Part shown: piece after piece, positions 1 through 10,722 of the stretch | How positions within the stretch are numbered: position 1 is the first letter of the stretch | How the letters are laid out: each line of letters begins with the position of its first letter | Assembly (NCBI RefSeq): GCF_000002595.2 | Contig: NC_057006.1 | Span: 1,924,246 to 1,988,245, forward strand | Direction: 5' to 3' | DNA: 64,000 nucleotides | DNA from: Chlamydomonas reinhardtii | Taxonomy: Eukaryota; Chlorophyta; Chlorophyceae; Chlamydomonadales; Chlamydomonadaceae | The notes under the pieces: model-generated | The model's input: the letters and a program-made list of their open reading frames with translations, nothing else | Database searches by the model: none | Told to the model about the DNA's origin: nothing | Translations under genes and position numbers: made by a program

Positions 1-1
1 T

Positions 2-1651
2 TACCCCGACTTTGACGGCCCCGAGAAGGGCGACTGCGCGCAGATGAACTTGCGCGACCTGGGCGTGGCCGTGTACGACAACCTGCTCATCAAGAGCGTG
101 CAGTTCAACGGCAGCGTGGTGCCCAACTACTGGACGGAGCCGCAGGGCGTGCGCCCCGACGCCCACTGGCTGTACATCCCCGTGATGAAGGACTTTGCCG
201 ACTTCAGCGAGGAAAACCCCATTGACTTTGTGGTGACCGTGCGCGGCCTGGTGCCGTCGCTGTGCCCCGCCAACGAGTTCCTGCACTCGCCCAACGCCTG
301 CGAGTTTGCCATGCACGGCAAGGTTGACGACACGCACTGCTGCCCGCACGGCGCCACCAAGAAGGGCGGCGCTTACGACGACTGCTGCGTGGACGACATT
401 GAGAAGGCGCCATACCGCATAGAGTACTACAAGACCACGCCCACCGAGGCCAGCACCACGTACGACTTTGCCGTCAAGGTGGTCAACGTGACCGGCATCG
501 ACTACGACCTGGAGGAGGAGGCGCTGTGCGACCGCATGACGCTGGACTACGCGCAGATCCAGATCTGTGAGTGTGCGGGCTGCGGAGGGGGAGGGGAGGG
601 GAGCGTGCTGGATTGCTGGAGCTGTGCTGAGTGGGGGTTACATTCATAGTTGTTAAGAAGTGAGGGCGGGGGGGGCGGGCCCAATGGGGGGAGCGCTGGG
701 GCAGGACGTCATTAAGTTGTGTGCGGAAATGGCGGGAGTGCTCGCCTGAGCAACACTTTCCAGTCTTAAGCGGTGTTCTGACATTTTCTCCTTCCCCTGT
801 TGTTTCCCCCCACAGACAAGCAGGTGCAGGTGGTCCAGGTGCAGTGGGATGACCGCATCATGGCCTTCAACACCACCCCCGCCACCGACTACTCCGTGTG
901 GCTCAACATCAACGGCATCAACCGCTTCGTCAACGACTTTGACCCCAACCGCCCCGTCAAGTTCAAGATCACGGTCAAGGGCTACGTCAACGAGCTGTGC
1001 CCCGCCGGCTGGATGCTGGACGCCGGCGGCAAGTTCATCTGCGAGTACGCGCTGCACGGCACACAGGGCAACCACACCTGCTGCCCGCACGACATCACCC
1101 GCCCCGGCCAGGAGCAGCCCGACTGCGGCTGCCGCGACGACCTGGCCGGCACGCCATACCGCCTGGGCTACCAGCTGTCTGGTGTGGCGCCCAACCAGAC
1201 CATGTTCAACTTTGACCTGGCCAAGGTTGACCCCGCCGCCAGCCTGGACTTTGACGGCGCGCCCGACAAGAACTTTGGCGCTGACGTGGACTGCGGCGCC
1301 ATGAGCATCAAGTCGATCAGCTTCGCCATCTTCAACAACGTCAACGTCAAGGACGTGATCTTCAACGGCTTCAACTACACGTGGCAGTATGAGCCGTACA
1401 CCAACACCACCAAGTGGCTGCGCATCCTGGACCTGGACTACAACCCCGCGGACTTCCCCGCCTCCGCGCCCATCCCGCTCCAGGTGCTCACCACCGGCCC
1501 CGCCGTGACGGAGCTGTGCCCCGCCTCCTCCAAGTACAGCAGCCAGGCGGCGTGCGAATACTTCATCTTTGGCCTCTCCAATTACGCGGAGTGCTGCCCG
1601 CTTGGCGTGACCAGCTGGTACACGCCAAACCTGCTCATGACGTCACGGTGA
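2..1651 (+). CDS. Tandem pherophorin-domain (DUF3707) protein, 5' end missing
   Basis: Exons 2-566 and 816-1651 are joined by a GT-AG intron (567-815); the frame is open at the left edge, so the start lies outside. The visible 466 residues hold three copies of one module. Each copy has an aromatic VxFNG-type strand, then a Cys block of the form LCP...CE(Y/F)...CCP (for example CEFAMHGKVDDTHCCPHG), and the first two continue through a C-rich stretch and an APYR/TPYR motif. The third copy stops soon after its CCP motif, so it is shorter than the others. This matches the pherophorin domain of volvocine extracellular matrix glycoproteins. No proline-rich rod is seen in the visible part, unlike classical pherophorins. 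The protein is probably secreted, but the signal peptide is out of view. How many modules lie upstream is unknown. The model is firm; the exact matrix role is inference. Confidence 0.9.
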
Positions 1652-3106
1652 TGATAGCGCAGTTCCCCGGCTCCGGGGACCTATCGTGTCGTCGCGTCCG
1701 TTGGCGTGATGCGTGTGGTTTGTGTCTGTGTGCGTGCGTGCCCTGTGTGAGTGGGTGGTGTCTGGGGGGCTAGCTTACTGCATTAGCAGGGTACTGAGAT
1801 GAAATGTAGGCTGTAGACTCAACAGAGAGCCAAGGATGCGAATCGCATTGTCGTCGTGTGCGCTCGTGTGATATCGGTGTGCGTCGATAGATCAGACGCT
1901 GTGTTTGGTGCGTGCGCATGGCAGACTTGGTGGATCAGACTCTGTAGGGTGGTTCAGACTCAATCGGCTGCGAGGCACGCGTGTCTGCCACCGTTGGGAA
2001 CGTGGGTAGGTTGGTGCGTGGTGTTGGTTAAGCAAGGTCCTGGTGCATAGGAGGGGAGGCACACAACTATGGACAGGGGTTGCACGGGGTAGGTAGAGAA
2101 CAGGCCAACAGACATGACGTGATACGATGCGTGCGAAGTGCGAAAGGACTGGGTGAAGAAGTAGCGGGGCGCGTATTGATTGGCCGCTCCCGCCCGATAT
2201 CATCGTGTTTAGATGTGATTCATGGCCAATACTAGACGGGGGAAAGGGGGCCGGCGCATGGCTGTCCATTGATTGCACACTGGAGTTTCGGTACTGCGCA
2301 CAGGAGCAGGTGGCGATGGGAAGTGACGGCATACGCTGGCCGCTCGGAGTAGAGCTTGCGTGTTTATGTCTGTCGCCGCTGGTAGGCGTTTACGCGCTGG
2401 CTGCTGGGTTAGCTTAGCTGGCACCGCGCAGGTACCGAACTCAGGAGCGCGGCCCGTTTATCCCACCTACAATATAGCACGAGGCGTCAGGCCCTTGGAC
2501 CTTGACCTTAACTCGGTAATGACATTAGAAGGCGCTCCCGCTTACCGGTATCCAGGGACGGCGGCGGAGAGGAGGTTGCGCTAGGCGGCTGAGGACGGGA
2601 TGACTCGACCCAATGACACAGGCGGTGATGCCGGCTGGGAATACCCCATGTAATGGGAACACGCGGTTCACTGCGCCATGGCCCATGCTCCGCTTGCAGG
2701 CTAACGGCAGCGGCCAACCCTGGGCCAACGCAACTTTCAGTTTTGAGATCGTAAGGTTGTCGCGGGGATGGGCTGCCGAGGGAGTCGAGCTGTCGTCATC
2801 ACACAGGGAGCAAGTTAATCACGATACAATATAAGATTTTCCGGAAACACACAAGGATTACAGCTGCAGCCGTCGGGACGGACATTGCCAGGTCGGAACT
2901 ACGGGGCCACAGGGTGCCGGATCGGACCAACGTTGGCAGTGCAACGTAATGTTGCGTGTGACGGGCAGGGTCTGTCCTTCCCCGTGCGCGATGCCTTCCA
3001 GAAAACTGCAGCTTGTTACAGTATTATCCCGCATACAACCTTACTCGGTTCAGCGAACATCGGCCCAACCAACTGACCCGCGCCCTACGTTGCCCATAAA
3101 GTCCCA
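1652..3106. other. Intergenic region: 3' flank of pherophorin gene and 5' flank of the flavin fusion gene
   Basis: No convincing exon is seen on either strand. A TGTAA poly(A)-type signal lies at 2649-2653, about 1 kb after the pherophorin stop. The last few hundred bases must hold the promoter of the gene starting at 3107. Confidence 0.5.
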
Positions 3107-6100
3107 ATGCGGCGCCTCAATACTAAAGCGACCACGCGTGGATGCTTGTATCCCATAACTCTCGCAAGGAGCTTATTCTTATCAGCGTTTGCACCTCGGC
3201 ACCGTCGCAACTTTACAAGCATTGTTTCAAGGCGGTGCACTCCCACTGCAGCCCGGCCCCTTGCCACTGCAATGTCACCATGGCCTATCTACCACCAAGG
3301 AGAGCTGGCGGTCCAGGATCGTGCCGGTGTGCGCGAACGAGCGGTTGAGTTGCAAGACTTTATTCGACCGGCCATGCCGCGGCAACACGCCGAGTTCTAT
3401 GAGCAGCAGAGCCTGTTCTACGTCGGCGGACGGTGCGCATGCGTAATTTCGTCGCAAACCCTTTGTCCTGAAACGGCTACTTGGGCCTGGTGGCACCCGC
3501 CCCACCCCACCCGTCGAGCGAGACTTCATGCTTTCACACGCGCACCACGCCGCATGCTGCACTGTGACACACGCTTGCCATATGTTGCTTACAATCCTGT
3601 GCTTCCCAACTTCCTGCAGGGACGCCACCGGCCAGCCCTGGGCCAGCGTGTTGGTCGGGCGGCCTGGCTTCGTGTCCGCACCCGACTCGTCGAACCTGAT
3701 CCTGCAGTCCTACCGCCGCCTGCCTGAAGGTACGCTGCAAGTAGCCGCGCGGCCAATACCTTAGGCAACGCGACTGTGGGCCTATAGCCGCCAGGACAGC
3801 AGTCACAGCGCCCCGCACGGTTTGCAAAGCCCCCACCTACCAGCAGGCCCGTCATTGCCTCGGCCCGCGCCTGAATCCAAACCCCACCCCACTCGCCATA
3901 GCTTGCGATGGCTCTATGGGTCTCTCTCCAATATTGTCTCTCATCATCCTAGGGATCCCAGCGCTTTGGGCTTCGCCGCCTCACTTCCGCCTGCCCAGCA
4001 CCACATGCCCCTCGCCCCCCCGCGGCACCCCACTCCAGACCCGCTGCTGCTTGCGCCTGGTGCTCATCTGGGCGGGCTCGGCATCGACCTGGTCACACGC
4101 CGCCGCAACCGTGTCAACGGCACCGTACTAGCAGAACCCGCCGCATCCGTATCCGCGGCGCCGCCCGCGCCTGCGGCCGCGCCGGTGGTGCGTGTTGCAG
4201 TGGACCTCAGCTTTGGCAACTGCCCCAAGTACATTCAGGGTGAGGCTGTATCTAGCGCACGCCCCACGCCCCGCCCGGCCGCTCGCTCCCGCCGCCCCGG
4301 CCCCTTGCTTCCCGCCAAATCCTGCGTCCCAGACAGCGTTCGGTCTGTTCGGAATCCTTCCCATCCTCAGCTGCGCCCCACCCTGCTCCCCGTCTGCCCC
4401 AGTGCGCGACGTGCGGCTGCGCCAAGACCAGCTGCCGCCGCTGCCCTCCGCGGCCCCCTCCCCAGCCGCTGCCCAGCACACCGCTTCTGCGCCGACTGCC
4501 GCAACCGCCGGGGTTGTGGTGCGCGGGCGGGGCAAGGAGCTCGGCGCGGCACAGCTGGCCCTGATTGCGGCCGCTGACACCTTCTTCATTGCGACCAGCT
4601 ACAGCGGCGGCGGCAACAGAGGAGGGGCCCGGGAGCTGCAGGTGCGCCGGGCACAGTCATGGGGGAAAGTAGGGGCCGAGGACGGTTGCGTGGGATACGT
4701 TTTTGCCAACTTGAAGCGGTGGGACAAGCTATGGGTGGGGATGGAGAGGTGTCCCCATCCGGTCACACACCCGCCCCGCCCTCCTGTTCCCCGCAGAATG
4801 CTGTGGGCTGTGACATCAGCCACCGCGGCGGCCCCCCTGGCTTCCTGCGTCTGGAGCGAGACCCGCGGGGCGGCCCCAACCCGGTGCTGCGCTGGGCGGA
4901 TTACGCCGGAAACAACATGTTCCAAACCCTGGGTGAGAGCGGGGCAGCGGCTTGGAGTGGCATCTGTGTGAGAGCGGGATGCGGGAGGGCTGCTGAGGCC
5001 TTCGGCAGGGCTGCGGAAGCGCGAGTGGGTGTGTTGCTGATGTGTGGTTTGACCCCACACACCTTCCCCACACCTTGCCACCTTTCCCACACCTTGACAC
5101 ACACCTTTACCACACTTCCCCACACCTTCCTACACACCCTTCCACCCCACCCACAACCACCACAACCACCACCCGCACTACCGGCGAACAGGCAACCTGG
5201 CCACGGACGCCCGCGCTGGCCTGCTCATTGTGGACTGGGCCACAGGCGACACGCTGCAGCTGGCGGGCACAGCCGAGACCGACTTTCAGGACCGGTCGCT
5301 GCCGGGCGCGCAGCGCAGCGTGCGCTTCACTGTGACCCACTTCATCCACGCCGCCGGCGCGCTGCCCATTGACACGTCAGCCGCCGCCGCCGCCGCCAAG
5401 CCTGTACAGTTCTCGCCGTACCTACCCAAGGATGCGCCGCCGCCGCTGGCGCCAGGGCAGGTCTGGACGCCCCGCACCGCCGGCGCGGCGCACGATGGCG
5501 CCGCCGCGGTGGCGGCGGCGATCGCCGCAGGTGCTGTCGCTCCGGCGCCAGCGGAGCAGGTGGAGGTGGTTTCGGTGCGGTGGGCTGCTGAGGGCATTAA
5601 GACGTTCGAGTTCGCCATGCCCAAGGGACAGCCGACGTCATACGTGGCAGGTGTGATAAGGAGGTGGCTTAACGCGGCTGGCAGGGCTGCAGGCACATGG
5701 CCGACGTTCCTGATGGCCGACGTTCCTGATGGCCGACGTTCCTGATGGTCGAGTGCTTTCTATCTGTGGCGGCTGCTGAACAAATTTAACCGCCTTGAAG
5801 TATCTGTATGGTAACCGACGCGGTACCGCTGGGTGGGAGTTCAGGGCTTTATCGCTTTACTTGATGCGCCTGCCCTGACGCCCCCCCCCCCCCGCAGGCC
5901 AGTATGCCGTCTTCGAGTTCCCCGCCTGCTACGAACGGCCGGCGGCAGAAGGCCCGCCCGCCTCTGCCTCCGTCGCCGACACCGCTGCCTCCTGCTGCTG
6001 CGGTGGCACCATCACGCGCACGTGGACCCTCACCTCCCACCCCGCCGCCGACTCGGCTGCGCGCGGCACCTTCTCCATCACAGTGAAGCGCGCCGGCGCC

Positions 6101-7296
6101 GTGTCGGGTCGCATGCACGACGCCCTGCGCCCCGGCGACAGACTGGCTCTGCGCGCCTTTGCCGGCGACTTCACAACTGAGCTGGTGCTGCCGCCGGCGC
6201 CCGCGGCTGCAGCCGCAGCCGGGCTGGGGGCAGCGCCTGCACCTGACCACCTGGTGTTGCTGCTGGCGGGTGGCATCGGCGTCACTCCCATCTGGGCGGT
6301 GGTCAACGACCTGGCGCAGCGGGCCGCAGCAGCAGCAGCAGCAGCACGTGGCAAGGGCGCCGGCGGCAGTAGTGGCAGTAGCAGCGGGGCACGGCAGCGG
6401 GTGGTGGTGTTGTACAGCGTGCGGCGGGGCGAGGAGGCTGCGTTCAGGTCCGAGCTGCGGCAGCTGGCAGAGGCGGCGGCAGAGGCGGCGGCGGCGGGGG
6501 GCGCGGATGACGGGGGGCTGGATGTGCAGGTGGGTGGGCCGTGCGGGTCTGCGTGCAGCCGTGCCCATTGCACACACGTACCAGGCTGTGCCGCGCCCAC
6601 CCGGCACCCGCTCCTGTATCCTCCAGTCACCAAACCATAATGCTGTGCCGGGCCGGGCCGGCGCGGGCTTGGATGTCCGCTCCTAATCTCTCAGCTTGCC
6701 TGCCCGGACCGCATGATCTTGTATTTCCGCTCATGACACGCTGCCCCGCCGCCTCCCTTGCAGGTCCTGCTGACCACCACAGCGGCAGTGCCCGGCATGG
6801 ACCCGGGCAGGGCGGCGGCAGCGGCGGCGGAGGCGGCGGCGGTGCTGGCGGCGCGGCGCGGCGGTTATGTTGAGGCCGCGGGCGTGCGGCTGGGGTCGGC
6901 GCTGGTCCGTGCGGCGCTGGGGCCGGCTGGGCTGGAGGCGCTGAGGGCCGGGCGCTGCGCGGCCATGGTGTGCGGCCCTGGAGGTAGGTGTGACGTGTGT
7001 GGGCCGCGAGGTGGTGGCTTGTTTGGGGGCTGTTGTCATCATGGCTCAGAGGGCGTGTCTCGTCATTTCTTCAGCCGCACTCCGGTTCCTGCACGCACAA
7101 TTACGGTACTGCACGTACGCACACATGCACGCACGCGCCTCGTGGGCATGGTTCTGGGCTTCTGGTGATTGGAGCTAGACAACGTGCCTGTTGATGCACC
7201 CCACACGCAGGTTTCATGGCCGCTGTTGAGCGGACCCTGGTGGACGAGCTGGGTCTGCCGGCGGACCGCCTGCACAGCGAGAGCTTCGCATACTGA
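3107..7296 (+). CDS. PNPOx-like flavin barrel fused to ferredoxin-reductase-type FAD/NAD(P) module
   Basis: Nine exons: 3107-3432, 3620-3729, 4039-4239, 4403-4641, 4797-4932, 5192-5650, 5898-6529, 6764-6983, 7211-7296, giving 802 residues. Residues 1-55 are rich in R, S, T and A and look like an organelle transit peptide; conserved sequence starts at the internal MSPWPIYHQGELAVQ. Residues ~75-400 form a pyridoxamine-phosphate-oxidase-like split barrel, with TRRRNRVNGT, SFGNCPKYIQ, ADTFFIAT, DISHRGGPPGF and the RWADYAGNNMFQTLGN signature. From ~458 a flavodoxin-reductase FAD/NAD(P) domain follows, with GQYAVFEF, RTWTLTS, LLLAGGIGVTP and a final CGPGGF. The protein ends in ESFAY just after this, so the 2Fe-2S ferredoxin tail found in some bacterial relatives is absent. 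Expected cofactors are FMN and FAD; the substrate is unknown. An Ala/Gly-rich spacer interrupts the reductase domain. The alternative start is the internal Met near residue 56. Confidence 0.9.
5697..5744 (+). repeat. Three perfect 16-bp tandem repeats in intron 6 of the flavin fusion gene
   Basis: The unit ATGGCCGACGTTCCTG occurs three times head to tail, just downstream of the 5' splice site at 5651. It looks like a young replication-slippage array with no coding role. Confidence 0.9.
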
Positions 7297-9150
7297 GCCA
7301 AGGCAACGTAGCATTACAGGAGTACGGCACCGTGCTACCAGCACCACACAGCGCGGGTGTGGTGGATGCTGTACTAAGATATTTTGAGGAGACCGCCAGA
7401 GTTGTTTGGAGGGGGTTGGAGGTTGCACTGCAGCATGCGGTGGGTAAGTACCAATCAGCTCGGTAAGCTCAATCGTCACCCATGTTATTGAGAATGCTTT
7501 TAAGACGAACCATGCGAAGCCGAGAAAGCAAGCGAGCACAGACCCTACTGCATTTACGTGGGTTCGAGGCATTGTGGCTAGATAAGTGCTGCCCCTGGTG
7601 CTGCCCGCTTCGAAGGCAATTGTCTACATTACAGCCATTGCCCCGCAGCGAACATGCGTGCTATGAGAATATGCTGTGGCTTTGCGGGACTGGCGTGAAG
7701 CGGTACGGTGTGCAGCGGTGCGGCGTGGCGTTGGGTAGCCCACGCAGTGACGCTGGAAAGCCATCCCAGGCACACACGGCAGCCGTACCTGCGCTGGCAG
7801 CTTATTGTCGTTAAGCGCAGTGGTGTGTGTGAGACACGGCATTTGTACACGGTCAGACACATTGCTATTGCTGCATAATGAACGGGGAATCTGTGCCCTG
7901 CGCACTTCCTTTCTCGAGTTTACTAAAATGTGGACGTAAGGGCTTGCGTGACGGGATGCTGGTGGGCATTGAGTATTTGCTTTCAGGATCAAGGGGTTGG
8001 CTGAGTGCGATGGAATAGGCAAGGGGCAGGGTGGCGCAGTCCCGATATTGTGTGGCGTATCCCTGGACTCGAACAATGGCTTACATCAATTGAGGGTTCG
8101 AGGGGGTGGCGGCGATGGGTGCTGGGACCCAATGGGGTTCGCCCTTCCCATTGCTGTGCTGCCAAGGAGCCCAGAATCAAGGGTCCGTTATTAATTTCCT
8201 TGCTTGCGGAGGCCTGGGCAACCGGATGAGTACCGTAGTTACAGTTACGACCTGGGGAGGGTTACGACTTACGACGCGTGGTTACCCCGCCCATAAGCAC
8301 GTACCGTATCAGTTACTGTGGCGGACTTGCCGCTGGTTACATGCGGACATGCCGCGAGTCTCGGGTGGCTGCCCGTTACCGCACGGCGCCCATGCCACCC
8401 ATGCGGTCCGCTCCGCGCTTTCAGTCAGCCACAGCCGAGTGCGTGCCGATGTAACTTACAGAACTAGGAACTGTCCTGTTGTATCCCGTCTGAACTCCTG
8501 GGGTAGTGGGCATCATAGGCGCCTGCACCATTACTTGCAGCCTACCGTCCTGTTCGGCTATGCCGCGCACACATCGCACACGTCCATGCGGCGCATGTCC
8601 AAGGGCCCTGCCTTCTCTGCCCTCCTCGCACTCTTTTCAACACGTCCAATGGCGGCTGGTATCCGGTGCGCCCGAGCTTCCACTGCCGTTTCTTTCGGCA
8701 CTGTTTCTGGAAGCACCAATACCCACACACGCCATCTACTAACTGAGACTCCCTGAGGGCCCTACGGACGCGGCGGCCTAGCTACGTCAGGCCCACGCCT
8801 GTACGTGCCCGGTCGCGCCCTCCACCCCGGTACGCACACAAGGGCCTTGTTCGGGTCCGGGTCGGGGTCCGGGTCGGGGCCTCGATCAGGCGAATGAGGG
8901 GCAATCAACCGTGGTGCCAACAACGTCAACAACGCCGCGCCATACGTCGCGCTGGCCCTTTTCTTGTCAAAGTGTAGGAGATGGGCCGGGACCAGGCAGG
9001 CACGGCGACAGTTGCAGCGCGCGTACCCCCACCCTCGACGCTCTCAATACCGCCTCCTCAACAGCCAACACCTCCACCTCCCCAGCTGCGCGCAGTCGCC
9101 AGGCCGCCCCCCAGGCCGCCCCCCCCGGCAGGCCTCCTACGCCGCCGGCC
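7297..9150. other. Intergenic region: long 3' flank of the flavin fusion gene
   Basis: No supported exon is seen on either strand. The first TGTAA after the stop at 7294-7296 is at 8450-8454, implying a 3' UTR of about 1.15 kb if it is used. Short GGGTCC/GGGTCGG repeats occur near 8847-8880. Confidence 0.4.
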
Positions 9151-9351
9151 TCACTTCTTGCCGGAGCCTCCAGTGACAGGGCTGCTGACCCACTTGAAGA
9201 AGCGCAGATACAGGTCCACACACTTGTTGATGTCGAACGCCTCCGCATACACAGGCACCTCGCTGTCCATCAGGCCGCCGCCGCCGCCGCCGCCCTGCTT
9301 CCCGCCGCCGGCCTTCTGCTTTGGCTGCTGCGCCTTTGCGCCCGGCCGCGC
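9151..9351 (-). CDS. Terminal exon of an unidentified gene
   Basis: A minus-strand exon begins after a plausible acceptor (CCACGCACAG, bases above 9351) and ends at TGA 9151-9153. It encodes a Lys/Gln/Gly-rich linker, then a compact conserved-looking tail with PVYAEAFDINKCVDLYLRFF and a final basic GSGKK. I do not recognise the family. Upstream exons should lie between ~9,400 and ~10,700, and the gene would then be divergent from the tubby-like gene, but I could not place them with confidence. A diverged copy of the AEAFDINK coding segment occurs at 16024-16059. The protein-like composition and splice acceptor support a real exon; a pseudogene is possible. Confidence 0.5.
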   Translation of the reverse strand, partial: ARPGAKAQQPKQKAGGGKQGGGGGGGLMDSEVPVYAEAFDINKCVDLYLRFFKWVSSPVTGGSGKK

Positions 9352-9354
9352 CTG

Positions 9355-10722
9355 TGCGTGGAAACACAGCCCGGGGGGTGCGTGGGGTGGCATGGGGTGA
9401 AGTGGGGCGGTGTGGGATGGGGAATCGATTAGGGTGGGTGGGTGGGGGGTGAGGTCAAGGCTGTATGTGCATCAGCGAAGCCCCTGTGCACATCGGTGCA
9501 CGCGCCTCCGGCTGCCGACATGCTCAACGTTGCACCGCTACCGGCGGCAAGCCACGACCCCGTCCCACTACTTCACGAGGTGCAAACGGTACGCTGTGTC
9601 CGAAGCTGAAGAAGAGGGCCTTCAATGCAGGCGCAGTCAGGTTGCAGTGTAGTACTTCCCCCGCCACACCTTGCCGCTTTTCCCAGCACTGGCGCCCGAT
9701 TGCTTCCTGTCGGCAGCAGGGTGCCATGGACAGGCGTCAGGTTGTGCAGGCGGGACGTCACGTGCTAGAGCACATGCCTGCAGGCGGCCTCGTGGACAGG
9801 GCTGCTGTGGACATGCCAATGCATACATGCATGGCACAGCACCGCCAGCTACTACTTATAGTGTAACCTTCAAAGCTCAGATCCCGTGCTGTAGGCCCCA
9901 GTCACCCAGTATCCGCTCTGGGCCCCTTCTGGCCTTGCCTCTCTTACCAGAAGGCTTGCGCCGGTGCCGGCCCCCGCACCCGCTGGGACGCACAGCACAG
10001 TCGCGCTAGCGGTGCCCGCCCGGCACTTAGGCTCGAACCCCTGCACGGTTCACAGCCATTTATTGTTATCGAAGTTGTAGTTCCCAGCCTCCAGCTAATG
10101 AATGCTTAGTTCGCCACCTACCCGTGCAAGCAAGGAGTTTTATGCATTCTGGTCACCTGTAACAGTTCCTATAGTTATATTAATAATATATATATAGTAT
10201 GCCGCGTTGCAAAAGGTCAAACAGGATCAAAAAAGCGCTGCGCAAGCTGCTCATTCAACCACCAAAGATGGTGGCCACACCTGTAAGTGGAACATACACA
10301 TGGCTGCGTTGAAGCAGGAGAGAGGGACTTGGGTTGGGTTTCGGGGCGCCGGGGCCCAAGGAGTGGTGCGCTCGAGCAGGGAAAATAGCTGGGGAAGTCA
10401 CGAACGGCGTCTTGCCGTGTCACGCCGTGTCTTGCGAACACCGAACACGCACAGACCCTGTCCATTGACGTTCAATGCGGTGCCTGAAGCAGACCCTTGT
10501 TAAGTAATGGTTTGCACGACTCCGGTGAGCCATACGTTGAGGGCATGCCTGGTTTCCAGGGGGGTGAGTTGCGCCTGCGCAGTACGGTACCTGCAATCGC
10601 TGCCCATCCGTGCCCCCCCCGTTTTGACAGCTACGACTGCAGTGGCCTGTGTTCCCTTAACAAAACCAATCGCATGATAAACTATAATGACCGATAACGC
10701 TATTTGAAATAGCACGGTACAA
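9355..10722. other. Region with unresolved upstream exons of the 9.2-kb gene and the tubby-like promoter
   Basis: This should contain the 5' part of the minus-strand gene ending at 9151, but no exon chain could be fixed. A short AT-rich patch (ATTAATAATATATATATAG) lies at about 10178-10198. Confidence 0.35.

Noticed and set aside
5849-6607. Long minus-strand frame of ~250 codons
   Set aside because: It is antisense to exon 7 of the flavin fusion gene, whose domain motifs are unmistakable on the plus strand.
9524-9761. Minus-strand frame (VLHCNLTAPALKALFFSFGH) as an upstream exon of the 9.2-kb gene
   Set aside because: It has protein-like composition, but I found no matching donor/acceptor pair and phase that joins it to the terminal exon at 9351.
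10025-10055. GGTTCGAGCC-like box on the minus strand suggesting a tRNA
   Set aside because: No complementary T stem, no A box at the right spacing and no acceptor stem could be formed.
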